Shown here in pieces: positions 38,391-47,181 of a stretch of 64,000 bases of DNA; within the stretch, counting starts at the first letter, position 1; each line of letters opens with the position of its first letter. The position numbers and the translations under genes are program-made. This DNA comes from Rhodohalobacter halophilus. Lineage in GTDB: Bacteria > Bacteroidota > Rhodothermia > Balneolales > Balneolaceae. The stretch is taken from contig NZ_MDWE01000022.1 of NCBI RefSeq assembly GCF_001715195.1, positions 62,001-126,000 on the forward strand. Direction: 5' to 3'. Below the pieces are notes generated by a model, which saw only the letters and a program-made list of their open reading frames with translations, had not been told where the DNA came from and ran no database searches.

Positions 38391-38857
38391 GTTGCAAAAT
38401 AGCGTTGTTCTTCCTGTAAAAATGCTTCGTAAATATCCTCCGGATTGTCGCAGTCGTTCAGCAATTCACGGAATGAAACGCTGTTCATCAATCGGGAAAT
38501 TCTGCTCAGCAATTTAATATGAACGGTGTGCTTTGATTCCGGCCCGACGAGCAGAAACACCATCTGCACAGGTTCACCGTCAATAGAATTGTATTCGATC
38601 GGATGTTTAAGCTTTGCAAAACTGGCAAGATTTTCATCAATCGACTTAACTTTTCCGTGCGGAATTGCAAGGCTTTTCCCCACCCCGGTTGACATGATCT
38701 CCTCACGTTCAAAAACCGCTGTCCGAATATCTTCAAGCTGTTCACTACTTACCCGGCCGGATAAAACTTCAATCATCTCATCGAGCAGTTCTTTTTTAGA
38801 TGATACGTCCAGATTGGCCAAAATAGTTGACTTATCGAGTAGTGAATAGATATTCAT
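38387..38857 (-). CDS. PTS EIIA (PtsN/fructose-type) domain protein
   Basis: A 156-residue single-domain EIIA of the mannitol/fructose/Ntr class. The phosphorylatable histidine is H67 in GKSLAIPHGKV, and the flanking sequence EREEIMSTGVG and PVQMVFLLVGPES is typical. A stand-alone form is normally regulatory (PtsN-like), receiving phosphate through HPr and EI to modulate transport or stress responses; neither is encoded here. It is the first gene of the minus-strand run with dacB. It is divergent from ccmB across roughly 200 bases. Confidence 0.87.
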   Translation of the reverse strand: MNIYSLLDKSTILANLDVSSKKELLDEMIEVLSGRVSSEQLEDIRTAVFEREEIMSTGVGKSLAIPHGKVKSIDENLASFAKLKHPIEYNSIDGEPVQMVFLLVGPESKHTVHIKLLSRISRLMNSVSFRELLNDCDNPEDIYEAFLQEEQRYFAT

Positions 38858-39062
38858 AAAATTAATTCAAGCTCAGCGATTTTTTGTACGTCGGAATATA
38901 GGGAGCATATCGCATACTCTTCAAAAATATTCCCGGTACCTGTAAGAATAATTTTTTGATTGAAAAATGTGGTCAATAGAGGTGTTAACTGTCCGAAGAT
39001 TTCCCTCTTTCCCACACGTAAATTTTTGTACCTTTCATGCGTTCAATCATCACCACTGTTTT

Positions 39063-39725
39063 ATGATCAGTTCATCGCTCACAATACTAAAAAAAGAGAT
39101 CACGCAGGAGCTCCGAACCAAGTACGCAATCAACACGCTGCTTGCTTTTACCGGTGCTGCTTTGCTGCTCATTCTCTTCACCCTGAGCGCTCAACAGCTC
39201 GACCCGACCCCAAAAAGCGGGTTGGTCTGGATTGTCATTCTTTTTGCAGCCATGACCGGAATGATGCGATCGTTTGTGCACGAAACGGAAAAGAAAACGT
39301 GGGAACTGTTACGCCTCAATTCCGAAGCAACAGAAGTGTATGTTGGTAAACTGATCTACAATTTTCTTTTTCTTTTGATTCTCCATCTGTTCACATTTTT
39401 CTTCTACATTGTAATGATGAACATGAGCATTGTGAGTCCGCTCTATCTGATGGCTTCCATCCTGTTTGGGGCTGCGGGGCTTTCGAGCGTAACCACTCTC
39501 GTTTCTGCAATGATTGCCAAGGCAGATCGAAAGGGTGCTGTTTTTTCCGTTTTATGTATTCCGCTTCTGGTCCCCCTACTGCTGATTTTGACCCGAACCA
39601 CAACCATGGCACTGGTAAATGGACCGGATGGATCAGAATTAAACGATCTGGCAGCATTGATAGGCTATTGTGGAACAACCATAGCCGCCGGAGTGATGCT
39701 TTTTGACTACATCTGGGATGAATAA
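39063..39725 (+). CDS. ccmB: Haem exporter permease CcmB
   Basis: A 220-residue inner-membrane protein with six predicted helices, typical of CcmB, the permease of the cytochrome c maturation ABC complex. I start it at 39063 (MISSSLTILKKEITQELRTKY) because 32 extra upstream codons are unconserved. Family marks are KKEITQELRTK, GMMRSFVHETEKKTWELLRL, LYLMASILFGAAGLSSVTTLV and CIPLLVPLLLI. The ATPase CcmA and the CcmC/CcsA proteins are not adjacent in this window. It is followed by the polymerase gene after 19 bases. Confidence 0.9.
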   Translation: MISSSLTILKKEITQELRTKYAINTLLAFTGAALLLILFTLSAQQLDPTPKSGLVWIVILFAAMTGMMRSFVHETEKKTWELLRLNSEATEVYVGKLIYNFLFLLILHLFTFFFYIVMMNMSIVSPLYLMASILFGAAGLSSVTTLVSAMIAKADRKGAVFSVLCIPLLVPLLLILTRTTTMALVNGPDGSELNDLAALIGYCGTTIAAGVMLFDYIWDE

Positions 39726-39744
39726 ATTAGGTTTGATGTAACAC

Positions 39745-40944
39745 ATGAGTTTTATCGAAGACCACATATCATTTGGTGACCGCAGAATTGTTGGGCAAAG
39801 CGACGCACGACACAAAGCTGAAAAAATTCTGAAGAGCAACAGGCTGAGTCACGCTTATCTGATCACCGGACCGTCCGGAGTCGGTAAAACGGCGTTTGCC
39901 CTTGCCATGGCAGAAGCCATAAACGGAATCGATAATCTAACAGACCTTAAGGGTACGGGCGTATCCAAAAAATCGAGCTGGTTTGCACACCCCGATATTC
40001 ATCTGTTTATACCGTTTCCATCCAAGGGTGAGAATGAAATCCAGCCACGCATTGAGATGCTGGCACAAGATCCCTACGAAATTGTTGATTTTGCTGTACG
40101 TCCTGCTCTGAACAGCGATAAAGTCTCCAAAAACAGACGGGCGTTTTACCCGATAGATTACTACCGCTCAGACATTCAGCCATTGATGAAGTATAACCCG
40201 AATGAGGGCCGCCGTACGGTTGTTGTCATTACAGAGATCGATACTATGCGAAAAGAAGCTGCAAACGCATTTTTGAAGTTTCTGGAAGAACCATCCTCCC
40301 GTCTGGTATTCGTTCTGACCGCCACAAAAACAGATCAGCTACTGCCAACCATCATCTCACGATGTCAACAGATTCGGCTGAATCCATTAGAAGAAGATGA
40401 AATCCGAGACGCCCTGGTCCGGTATGATCATAAGTCAGAAACGGATGCATCGTTCCTGGCACGAATGGCGGATGGTAACTACTCACTCTCCCGTTTTTTT
40501 GATGTAGAAACATTGAAACGAACCCGGGAGGAGATCATCGATTTTTTACGATATTCGTACACTCAGGATGTACCGGCACTGCTTACCTTAATCAATGAGT
40601 GGAACAAAAAACTGAATACCGAAAACCAGATTGCTGTCTGTAACTCCCTGGAACAGCTACTTAGAGATATTCTGGTTTACAGAGAGCGGCAGGATTCTGA
40701 ACTGGTCACCAATGTGGATCAGATTGACGTAATCAAAAAATTTACCGCTTCAATGCAGAATGCCCGAATTATAGATATGATTGAGCACCTGCAAAACCTG
40801 AAGCAGCTACTCTACCAAAACGTACAATTAAAGTATATTTTTTCCGTCTTGTCCATGCGGTTTAGCAGCCTGATGCGTGGAGTTGAACCCGTAATCCCCG
40901 AAGATGAGAGCTGGAAACACCTTCCGGCCTTTTCAGAAATGTAG
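39745..40944 (+). CDS. holB: DNA polymerase III delta' subunit-like ATPase
   Basis: A 399-residue clamp-loader-type AAA+ protein. It begins with DRRIVGQSDARHKAEKILKS and RLSHAYLITGPSGVGKTAFA (P-loop), and continues with RRTVVVITEIDTMRKEAANAF (delta' box analogous to DExx), LKFLEEPSSRLVFVLTA and TIISRCQQIRL, the arginine-finger SRC motif. It lacks the zinc-binding cysteines of DnaX, which favours delta' over gamma/tau. It loads the sliding clamp at replication forks. The dapF gene follows after 6 bases, a common neighbour order in this phylum. Confidence 0.87.
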   Translation: MSFIEDHISFGDRRIVGQSDARHKAEKILKSNRLSHAYLITGPSGVGKTAFALAMAEAINGIDNLTDLKGTGVSKKSSWFAHPDIHLFIPFPSKGENEIQPRIEMLAQDPYEIVDFAVRPALNSDKVSKNRRAFYPIDYYRSDIQPLMKYNPNEGRRTVVVITEIDTMRKEAANAFLKFLEEPSSRLVFVLTATKTDQLLPTIISRCQQIRLNPLEEDEIRDALVRYDHKSETDASFLARMADGNYSLSRFFDVETLKRTREEIIDFLRYSYTQDVPALLTLINEWNKKLNTENQIAVCNSLEQLLRDILVYRERQDSELVTNVDQIDVIKKFTASMQNARIIDMIEHLQNLKQLLYQNVQLKYIFSVLSMRFSSLMRGVEPVIPEDESWKHLPAFSEM

Positions 40945-40950
40945 ATCTAT

Positions 40951-41781
40951 ATGAATCAGAACAGTTTACATTTTATCAAAATGCAGGGTGCGGGAAACGA
41001 TTTTATCCTGATTGATAACCGCACATTGAAACTATCGGATGATGAGCTGTCAAAAATAGCTCCTGCACTCTGCGACCGAAAGTTTGGTATTGGCAGTGAC
41101 GGGCTCATTGCTCTCTGTTATGACACATCCAAAAAAGCTGATCTTGTAATGAACTACAAAAACCCGGATGGCAGCGATGCCGGTATGTGCGGTAACGGAG
41201 CACGATGTTTTGCTGCTTACGCCGTCACACTCGGTTCACCACGTCAGTTTAGTTTTCGTGTACACGACAACGTGTACCGGGCCGATGTAGGTGAAGAACT
41301 GGTTAGTATCCGCTTTCCCCTCGAAACAGAAGTAAAAGAGGAGAAAGTTGGATCTGAAGCAGTTTTAAACGTGTACACTAACACCGAGCATATTGTCTGT
41401 CCGGTTCAGCGCGAACAGCTTGAAGATGAGAAGCAGCTGATAACTGACGGACGCTATCTGCGCTACCACGATTACTATCAACCGGGTGGAACCAATGTTA
41501 ATTTCATTTCAGGTGTTGAATCGAACGAACTGTGCCTGCAAACCTACGAGCGAGGTGTAGAGAACCTAACCCTTGCCTGCGGAACCGGTGCTATAGCATC
41601 GGCCATCTCCTGGCACTACCTGCAGCAGGCCGGAAACGGAGAGTTTGATTACTCTGTGAAGGTTCGGGGAGGGACACTTCAGGTACTGTTTACCTATAAC
41701 TCTTCAAATAAATTATACTCCGGCATCGAACTGAAAGGACCTGCTGTTTTTGTATTTGAAGGCCAATACTATTTACACTGA
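40951..41781 (+). CDS. dapF: Diaminopimelate epimerase
   Basis: A 276-residue DapF that converts LL- to meso-diaminopimelate for lysine and peptidoglycan synthesis. The two catalytic cysteines are C80 in GMCGNGARCF and C210 in LACGTGAIASA. The start FIKMQGAGNDFILIDNR and GGTNVNFIS are also canonical. The length matches the family. Its end overlaps the beginning of the DUF5103 gene if the upstream TTG start there is used. Confidence 0.96.
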   Translation: MNQNSLHFIKMQGAGNDFILIDNRTLKLSDDELSKIAPALCDRKFGIGSDGLIALCYDTSKKADLVMNYKNPDGSDAGMCGNGARCFAAYAVTLGSPRQFSFRVHDNVYRADVGEELVSIRFPLETEVKEEKVGSEAVLNVYTNTEHIVCPVQREQLEDEKQLITDGRYLRYHDYYQPGGTNVNFISGVESNELCLQTYERGVENLTLACGTGAIASAISWHYLQQAGNGEFDYSVKVRGGTLQVLFTYNSSNKLYSGIELKGPAVFVFEGQYYLH

Positions 41782-43069
41782 CGATTTGAATCTATCCCTA
41801 TTTAGCCTCATTCCCATTTTTATTCTGATTGCCACGGGCTGCGGTACCACTCAATCATCATCTCAACCTGATCGAATCAGCACATCATACCAACCTCAAA
41901 ATTCATTTCTATTCTCCAACACTGTAACTCCGGCTCATCCGGTCTATTCTGTTCAGCTCTATCCATCAGGACACCAAAACCGCGCACCGATTATTGAACA
42001 CAATAGCTCTGATCGCCTGGAGCTTATTTTTGAAACTCTTGGATTTGAGTCGCGATCCTTTCGATACCGATTTACTCATCACAACCCCGATGGTACAGAA
42101 TCCGGCCTCTCTCCTGATCAATTCCTGGAGGGTTTTTCTTCAACATTTATCACAGGCGGCGAAGTCAGCCGAAGCAGCCATCCATATTACCGGCAGTTTA
42201 AGGTTCAGATTCCAAACCAAAATGTACAATTCCGCGTTAGCGGATTTTACATGATTCACCTTGAAAACAGCGATACAGGTGAAACCATTTTTTCACTGCC
42301 CTTCTTTGTGCATGAGAACAGAGGGGTCATCCGTTCCTCCGTAGAAGTAACCCGGGCTTTCAGGCAGGATTTGAGGATTCTTCATCGACCCGTCAACAGA
42401 TACGAACTTCCCGATTTTGTTGATCAGCCTCAGTTCGATCTCTCTTTCTATATCACTCAAAACCGATTCTGGAGCAGAAGCAGAAAGGCAACCGAGCTCG
42501 ACTTTTCTGACCCTGCAGAAGTTCGTTTCGAAACCGACTCACATGATCGTTTTATTGGGGATTACGAGTTCAGAGTTTTAAATCTGACAAACCTGTCTGA
42601 CACCCGGAGTAACACCTTGAATGTGATTGAGACCGACAGTATCACTCAAATTACTCTTTTTGATGATGCGGAAGGATTTACAGCCACCTCTTCAGTTCCA
42701 GAGAATACTAACGGTCCGTCTGAATCACTCAACAACCGCTATCTTAACGTTGAATTCAGATTTGATTCGGATATTACCCCGGATAGTGACAGCGCTATCT
42801 ATCTTGTAGGAGATTTCAATCACTGGGCGATTCATGAAAATAATCGGTTAAAGTTTGATTCATCAACAAGCAGATGGAGAACAGAGACAATCATGAAAGA
42901 AGGCACGTACCGATATAAATATGTGTTGGTGGAGAACGGTGAAATAGATGATCTCTGGTTTGATACCCTATTTAGGGAAATTAGGCAGGAGTATCACTCT
43001 TTTGTTTACTTTCAGGACGTCAGAGAGTTCTACACTCGGTTACTTCAGGTCAACACATTCTATCGTTAA
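41750..43069 (+). CDS. DUF5103 domain lipoprotein with C-terminal glycogen-binding-like domain
   Basis: A 439-residue exported protein. There is no ATG near the start. TTG at 41750 (overlapping dapF by 32 bases) or TTG at 41786 (4 bases after the dapF stop) would both lead into a lipoprotein signal (FSLIPIFILIATGC). The body matches DUF5103: VYSVQLYPSGHQNRAPIIEH, LSPDQFLEGFSS and FYMIHLENSDTGETIFSLPF. The C terminus holds an AMPK-beta/CBM48-like E-set domain (YLVGDFNHWAIH, GTYRYKYVLVENG). DUF5103 proteins are found almost only in the FCB group and have no known function; a link to cell-envelope or type IX secretion has been suggested by co-occurrence. Confidence 0.82.
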   Translation: MYLKANTIYTDDLNLSLFSLIPIFILIATGCGTTQSSSQPDRISTSYQPQNSFLFSNTVTPAHPVYSVQLYPSGHQNRAPIIEHNSSDRLELIFETLGFESRSFRYRFTHHNPDGTESGLSPDQFLEGFSSTFITGGEVSRSSHPYYRQFKVQIPNQNVQFRVSGFYMIHLENSDTGETIFSLPFFVHENRGVIRSSVEVTRAFRQDLRILHRPVNRYELPDFVDQPQFDLSFYITQNRFWSRSRKATELDFSDPAEVRFETDSHDRFIGDYEFRVLNLTNLSDTRSNTLNVIETDSITQITLFDDAEGFTATSSVPENTNGPSESLNNRYLNVEFRFDSDITPDSDSAIYLVGDFNHWAIHENNRLKFDSSTSRWRTETIMKEGTYRYKYVLVENGEIDDLWFDTLFREIRQEYHSFVYFQDVREFYTRLLQVNTFYR

Positions 43070-43097
43070 TAATGCTCAGTTTTATAAAGAATCTGAT

Positions 43098-44315
43098 ATG
43101 AAAATAGTTAAGTTTATTCTGGCATTTGTGGGTACCGGAATTGTACTGTTTGCTTTGGTCATCGGTTGGAATTGGAAGTCATTCGAAATATTCCTGAATA
43201 ACAGGGAAGCGTTTGAAGAGGGCTCCGAATGGGTTCCAAAAACACAGTCTCTTCGCGGATTAACTGAATATATTGATGAAAATTCTGACAAGGTTTCCGT
43301 TGCAAGTATCGTTTTGGAGCACCCTGACTCTACCCTTTTCATCAAAGAAGAAACACCCCGTACTCTGGGCACAATCTCCAATCTCTTTCTGCTCACTGCT
43401 TACGCAATAGAGATGGATGATGGTCGCTTTGATCCGAACGAACGCATTCAAGTTGATGAAATTGAAAATTATCAGCTGCCACAGATCAATCGAACGCTTC
43501 ATACCGACGGGTTGCGCTTTGCCTCAAACAGAGGCTGGCTGAATGGTGACGGAATCCCTCTTCATCGGGCACTTGAACTGTTGGTTCACTTCAACGATCC
43601 CGCACTGGCCGATTATTTATGGATGAAACTTCAGCCCTTTAATTGGAATGATTTCAAGAAACGACATAATCTTGTAAAAACCGAGATGCCACTGCCCTTT
43701 TCAGGTTTATACATATATCTCTCTGCACACGAAGAAAACCGGGACATTGCAGATTTGATTGATGAACGGAATAATCTTTCTGAGGATAATTACAGGCAGT
43801 TGATTTTTGAAAAAGCTGAACGGTTTCAAGCCGACTCAATTTTCAGAAATGAAATCATCAATCGTTTTGAAGATGACAGGCTTGGCCGTTCCTTCATCCA
43901 AGAGCGCGACGCTCTCAACCTCTTTCCACGGGGTACTGCCAAAGAGCTTGCCTACTTTTTGCAGGATCTCTGGAATCGCGAAAAAATTTCAGATGCAGCT
44001 GCAAAACAGATTTTTGACTGGCTTCAATCTCCTTACATCGGCAGATCAGAAATTGAGCGAGATTTTACACGCTATGGAGCACTATTCGATAACCGGATCG
44101 GCTTGCTAAACGGCATCGATTTCGGAACACTGATTTACACCGGTGAAACCAAATTCCAGGCTATCATTTTTGATCAGCTACCGGTTGGCTTCTGGTTTCA
44201 TATGTCGGGTAATCATATGCATCAGGATTTTCAACAGCGACTCATTTATGACCCCGCACTCATTGAACTGATGGAAAAAGTCGCGGATAACCACCCCAAT
44301 TCAGATTCGAATTAA
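43098..44315 (+). CDS. Beta-lactamase-like (class A fold) protein lacking catalytic motifs
   Basis: A 405-residue protein with an N-terminal membrane anchor (VKFILAFVGTGIVLFALVIGW). The start at 43098 places that anchor right at the N terminus; a longer frame from 42948 overlaps the DUF5103 gene. The body aligns in layout with serine hydrolases of the class A beta-lactamase type: TLGTISNLFLLTAYAIEMDDGRFDPNERI, then ALELLVHFNDPALADYLW, and DNRIGLLNGIDFGTLIY. The expected SxxK reads SNLF, SDN reads FND and KTG reads RIG. Hydrolysis by the classical mechanism is therefore unlikely, and it may be a structural or binding protein in the periplasm. The family assignment itself is moderately sure. 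Confidence 0.65.
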   Translation: MKIVKFILAFVGTGIVLFALVIGWNWKSFEIFLNNREAFEEGSEWVPKTQSLRGLTEYIDENSDKVSVASIVLEHPDSTLFIKEETPRTLGTISNLFLLTAYAIEMDDGRFDPNERIQVDEIENYQLPQINRTLHTDGLRFASNRGWLNGDGIPLHRALELLVHFNDPALADYLWMKLQPFNWNDFKKRHNLVKTEMPLPFSGLYIYLSAHEENRDIADLIDERNNLSEDNYRQLIFEKAERFQADSIFRNEIINRFEDDRLGRSFIQERDALNLFPRGTAKELAYFLQDLWNREKISDAAAKQIFDWLQSPYIGRSEIERDFTRYGALFDNRIGLLNGIDFGTLIYTGETKFQAIIFDQLPVGFWFHMSGNHMHQDFQQRLIYDPALIELMEKVADNHPNSDSN

Positions 44316-44326
44316 GCACTTATATT

Positions 44327-44827
44327 ATGACAAAATATCGATTTATCTATCTCATATGGCTTTTGCCGGCCTACTTTCTCTATCAAATTGGCTATCAATC
44401 TGTAACCTATTTGGGGCTGCAGGATACGTTCGAAAACGGTGACAGCTACATATCTGAAGTTACCGACTTTGACGTGAAGCAGATTGCAGCTCAAACCAAC
44501 GGTTATGTTGTAATTAAGTTCACAACCAATTCGAATGAAATCATCGAAGAGCAGCTGGCTCTTCCGGTCCAGATGGCACAGGTTCTCATGGAGTCTGAGT
44601 TGATACCTGTCCGCTTCAAGGCTGATTCATTCAAACCCATCGTACTGATGCCCGTTTATGAACTTCAGCAAAGTGTCATTAAAGTGAACCTTGGCGTCAC
44701 CGGTATTGGATTGATTGTAACCATTATCATCGCACTTTATGGTTCACGATATGCCGGCCGTAAACTGCGGGATGGAGAAGAGGTGATTGAAATTGAACGA
44801 TTAGATCCGGAGACAGACAATGAGTAA
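44327..44827 (+). CDS. Small two-helix membrane protein of unknown function
   Basis: A 166-residue protein with one transmembrane helix at the N terminus (FIYLIWLLPAYFLYQIGYQ) and one near residues 125-145 (VNLGVTGIGLIVTIIIALY). A periplasmic beta-rich domain lies between them and a short basic-acidic cytosolic tail follows (YAGRKLRDGEEVIEIERL). I do not recognise a family. It sits 11 bases after the beta-lactamase-like gene and overlaps the RsmI-like gene by 8 bases, so it belongs to this operon. Homologues in related genomes would be needed to judge function. Confidence 0.65.
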   Translation: MTKYRFIYLIWLLPAYFLYQIGYQSVTYLGLQDTFENGDSYISEVTDFDVKQIAAQTNGYVVIKFTTNSNEIIEEQLALPVQMAQVLMESELIPVRFKADSFKPIVLMPVYELQQSVIKVNLGVTGIGLIVTIIIALYGSRYAGRKLRDGEEVIEIERLDPETDNE

Positions 44828-45533
44828 GCATACGCTCTACCTGATACCCACACCCATCAGCAAGCGAAAAGAGAATATCTCCCTGCCCGAACACACGCTG
44901 AATATCATTAAAAAGATCCGCTGTTTTGTGGTTGAAAAACCGCAGACATCTCAAAGTTTTCTTCAATGGATTGAGCATCCAACCCCGCCATATGAAATGA
45001 CAATGCGGGTTCTCAACAAAAAAACTCCCGACCAGGAGATCTATAGCTTTTTGAAGCTACTCAAAGAACAGGATGTTGGACTAATGTCTGAAGCGGGAGC
45101 TCCCGGCGTTGCAGATCCGGGTGCAAAACTGGTGAGACTTGCCCACGACAACAATATTGATGTTGTGCCGCTTGTGGGTCCCTCATCTATTCTGATGGCT
45201 CTGATGGCTTCGGGAATGAACGGCCAATCCTTCACATTTCACGGGTATCTATCCATCAACGAAGGGAAACGAGTCCGGGAGATTTCAGAACTCGAGCAGG
45301 AGTCATCTCAAAAAAACCGTACTCAGATATTCATGGAAACGCCTCACAGAAACGAACAACTATTCGACCTTCTGTTGAAAAAACTTCGGCCGGCAACCCG
45401 ACTCTGCGTAGCATCCAATATCACCCAGAAAGATGAGTTTATTCAGACAAAAACGGTTCATCATTGGAATAAATCAGAGAAGCCAGATCTGCAGAAAAAA
45501 CCGTGCCTTTTTTTGATTTACACTGGAAACTGA
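44820..45533 (+). CDS. RsmI-type SAM-dependent methyltransferase
   Basis: A 237-residue tetrapyrrole-methylase-fold protein of the RsmI group. It shows LYLIPTPIS, the loop GLMSEAGAPGVADPGAKLV, VVPLVGPSSILMALMASGM, QSFTFHGYL, and IFMETPHRNEQLFDLLL. RsmI 2'-O-methylates C1402 of 16S rRNA. Bacteroidota commonly carry two such genes, a longer canonical RsmI (about 280 residues with a C-terminal helical domain) and a shorter form like this one. This short form may have another target, so I leave the symbol blank. It is the last gene of the plus-strand run. Confidence 0.85.
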   Translation: MSKHTLYLIPTPISKRKENISLPEHTLNIIKKIRCFVVEKPQTSQSFLQWIEHPTPPYEMTMRVLNKKTPDQEIYSFLKLLKEQDVGLMSEAGAPGVADPGAKLVRLAHDNNIDVVPLVGPSSILMALMASGMNGQSFTFHGYLSINEGKRVREISELEQESSQKNRTQIFMETPHRNEQLFDLLLKKLRPATRLCVASNITQKDEFIQTKTVHHWNKSEKPDLQKKPCLFLIYTGN

Positions 45534-45606
45534 TTCTCAATGGGTTAACTGCTTGTCGAGAAAAATGTATCGGTTGATGGACAAATCTATCAGAACCTTG
45601 GAATAC

Positions 45607-46635
45607 TCAACGTTGCAGTGTCATATCACCATGCCGGATCAAACCTTTTTTTCTTAAATACTCGGAAATTGGCCAGCTGATCACCGCAGGACCTATGAAA
45701 TGAAGGACCAATACCTTAAGAAGAACATCTGTTTCAAATCCCATTGAAGTAAAGGTAAAAATCTGACCTACAAAACCACTTGTTCCCATTCCGGCACCTT
45801 CCGGTATATTTACCATGTAAAACAGAAGCGTTGATACCGGAGCAAGTAGAGCACCGGCAATAATTGGCGGCAGAATAATCATCGGTCTTTTAATGACATT
45901 GGCAATCTGAAGCATGGATGTACCGATTCCCTGGGCGATCAGCCCACCCACGCCATTCTCTCTGTAACTGCTTACTGCAAATCCCACCATTTGAGCTGAG
46001 CATCCAACCGTTGCGGCACCTGCTGCCAATCCATCCAGCCCCAGCATGATTGCAATGGCTGCGCTGGAAATAGGTGCCGTAAGCGCAAGTCCCATTAAAG
46101 ATGCAACAAGAATTCCCATCACAAATGGATGTTGGTCAACCGACCAGTTGATTAACTCGCCGAATGCCAGCATCCCCTGGTTGATAAATACCCCTACATA
46201 TTCGGCAGCAAAGTATCCAACAAATATCGTAACCAAAGGGGTGGCAATAATATCTACCCTGGTTGAACCTGAAATCAGTTTACCAAACTCAACAGCCAGT
46301 AAAGATGCGATATAGGCTCCCGCAGGACCTCCGGCAGATGCGCCAAAAGCCCCGGCAATTGCCGAAGAAAACATAACCAGTGCAGGTGCTTTCAATCCAA
46401 AGGCAATAGCAACCCCAATTGCCGGCCCCATCAGATCCATTGCCATCTGGCCAATATCAATCAAAAACTTCAGTTCAAACTGTTGCCCCGCAGTTCGGAT
46501 AATTAAACCAATGATGAGTGAAGAGAACAAGCCCAGCGCCATGTAGGATAATGCAGTTATGACGTACGTCTTCAGCGATAAGTCAATCCCCTTCTGTTTC
46601 AAAAATTTCATTCTGTTTGGATCAGGTTTGTGCAT
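45607..46635 (-). CDS. PTS EIIC-like membrane permease (PTS_EIIC_2 type)
   Basis: A 342-residue inner-membrane protein with eight to ten hydrophobic segments. The sequence MAMDLMGPAIGVAIAFGLKAP, ASAGGPAGAYIASLLAVEFGKLISG, LTAPISSAAIAIMLGLDGLAAGAATVGC and GTSMLQIANVIKRPMIILPPII matches the EIIC-2 permease family. No EIIB, EIIA domain or phosphocarrier is encoded with it. It may be an orphan transporter whose substrate is unknown and that may not work by phosphotransfer. The gene is transcribed away from susC and is convergent with the RsmI-like gene. Confidence 0.85.
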   Translation of the reverse strand: MHKPDPNRMKFLKQKGIDLSLKTYVITALSYMALGLFSSLIIGLIIRTAGQQFELKFLIDIGQMAMDLMGPAIGVAIAFGLKAPALVMFSSAIAGAFGASAGGPAGAYIASLLAVEFGKLISGSTRVDIIATPLVTIFVGYFAAEYVGVFINQGMLAFGELINWSVDQHPFVMGILVASLMGLALTAPISSAAIAIMLGLDGLAAGAATVGCSAQMVGFAVSSYRENGVGGLIAQGIGTSMLQIANVIKRPMIILPPIIAGALLAPVSTLLFYMVNIPEGAGMGTSGFVGQIFTFTSMGFETDVLLKVLVLHFIGPAVISWPISEYLRKKGLIRHGDMTLQR

Positions 46636-47015
46636 TCAAGTTTGTGGATCATCCTGAAGAAATTTACTTCCTTCACTTTCCGAAATTTCACACCATCTTA
46701 CAGGGTATTTGTTGAGGCATGCAAATATACCGTTATCGATCCAGTCTGCACAGTCATAATTTCGCGCGCAAATATTTTATATCCATTTACATCGATTATA
46801 TCTCACCGCACCCGGGAACAATTCTGAGAAGTAAAAATTGCTTTCATTACCTCTTCTGTAACTTTATCAGTAACAGTAATTAAGAGTATTTTAGCCAAAT
46901 ATCGAATTTCAATTCAACCGATGACTTTAACCTCATTGTTTTACGATAGTTAGCATTATTTGTAAATACTCTTTAAGGATTCTTCACAAAAAATTATTAG
47001 TTTAATAACAGATGA

Positions 47016-47029
47016 TGTAAGCGTTTTCA
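47016..47029. promoter_or_regulatory. Candidate LacI-family operator upstream of susC
   Basis: TGTAAGCGTTTTCA fits the TGNAANCGNTTNCA consensus of LacI/CcpA-type operators and lies about 150 bases upstream of the susC start. The LacI gene is at the other end of the same locus. Confidence 0.6.
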
Positions 47030-47115
47030 TAAGTTCATCGAATTGACGTTCATTTAACACATTTTTTATTGGCTTGGAAAAGTCATCACAAATAGAAAAA
47101 GGATAATTACGGGAA

Positions 47116-47130
47116 TTGAAGCGCTTTCAA
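47116..47130. promoter_or_regulatory. Second LacI-like palindrome near the susC start
   Basis: TTGAAGCGCTTTCAA has the AGCGCT core and dyad arms of a LacI operator, one base short of full symmetry. It lies about 50 bases upstream of the susC start, where a repressor would block transcription. Confidence 0.5.
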
Positions 47131-47181
47131 GAACATCAAAATTTTAATCTATTCCATTAATTAAAAAAACAGGTAGATTTT

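Larger units (their letters stand above)
46636..47181. other. Long AT-rich upstream region of the sus operon
   Basis: A 546-base spacer between the EIIC-like gene (minus) and susC (plus). It carries the promoters of both. A clear LacI-type half-palindrome pair is at 47016-47029 and a second related site is at 47116-47130. A short open stretch at 46630-46827 has no gene-like character. Confidence 0.7.

Noticed and set aside
45540-45580. Possible terminator between the RsmI-like and EIIC-like genes (TTCTC...GAGAA)
   Set aside because: Stem is only five bases with a long loop and only a weak A/T run.
46630-46827. 65-codon plus-strand frame upstream of susC
   Set aside because: No recognisable domain, starts inside the antisense of the EIIC-like gene and lies in AT-rich regulatory DNA.
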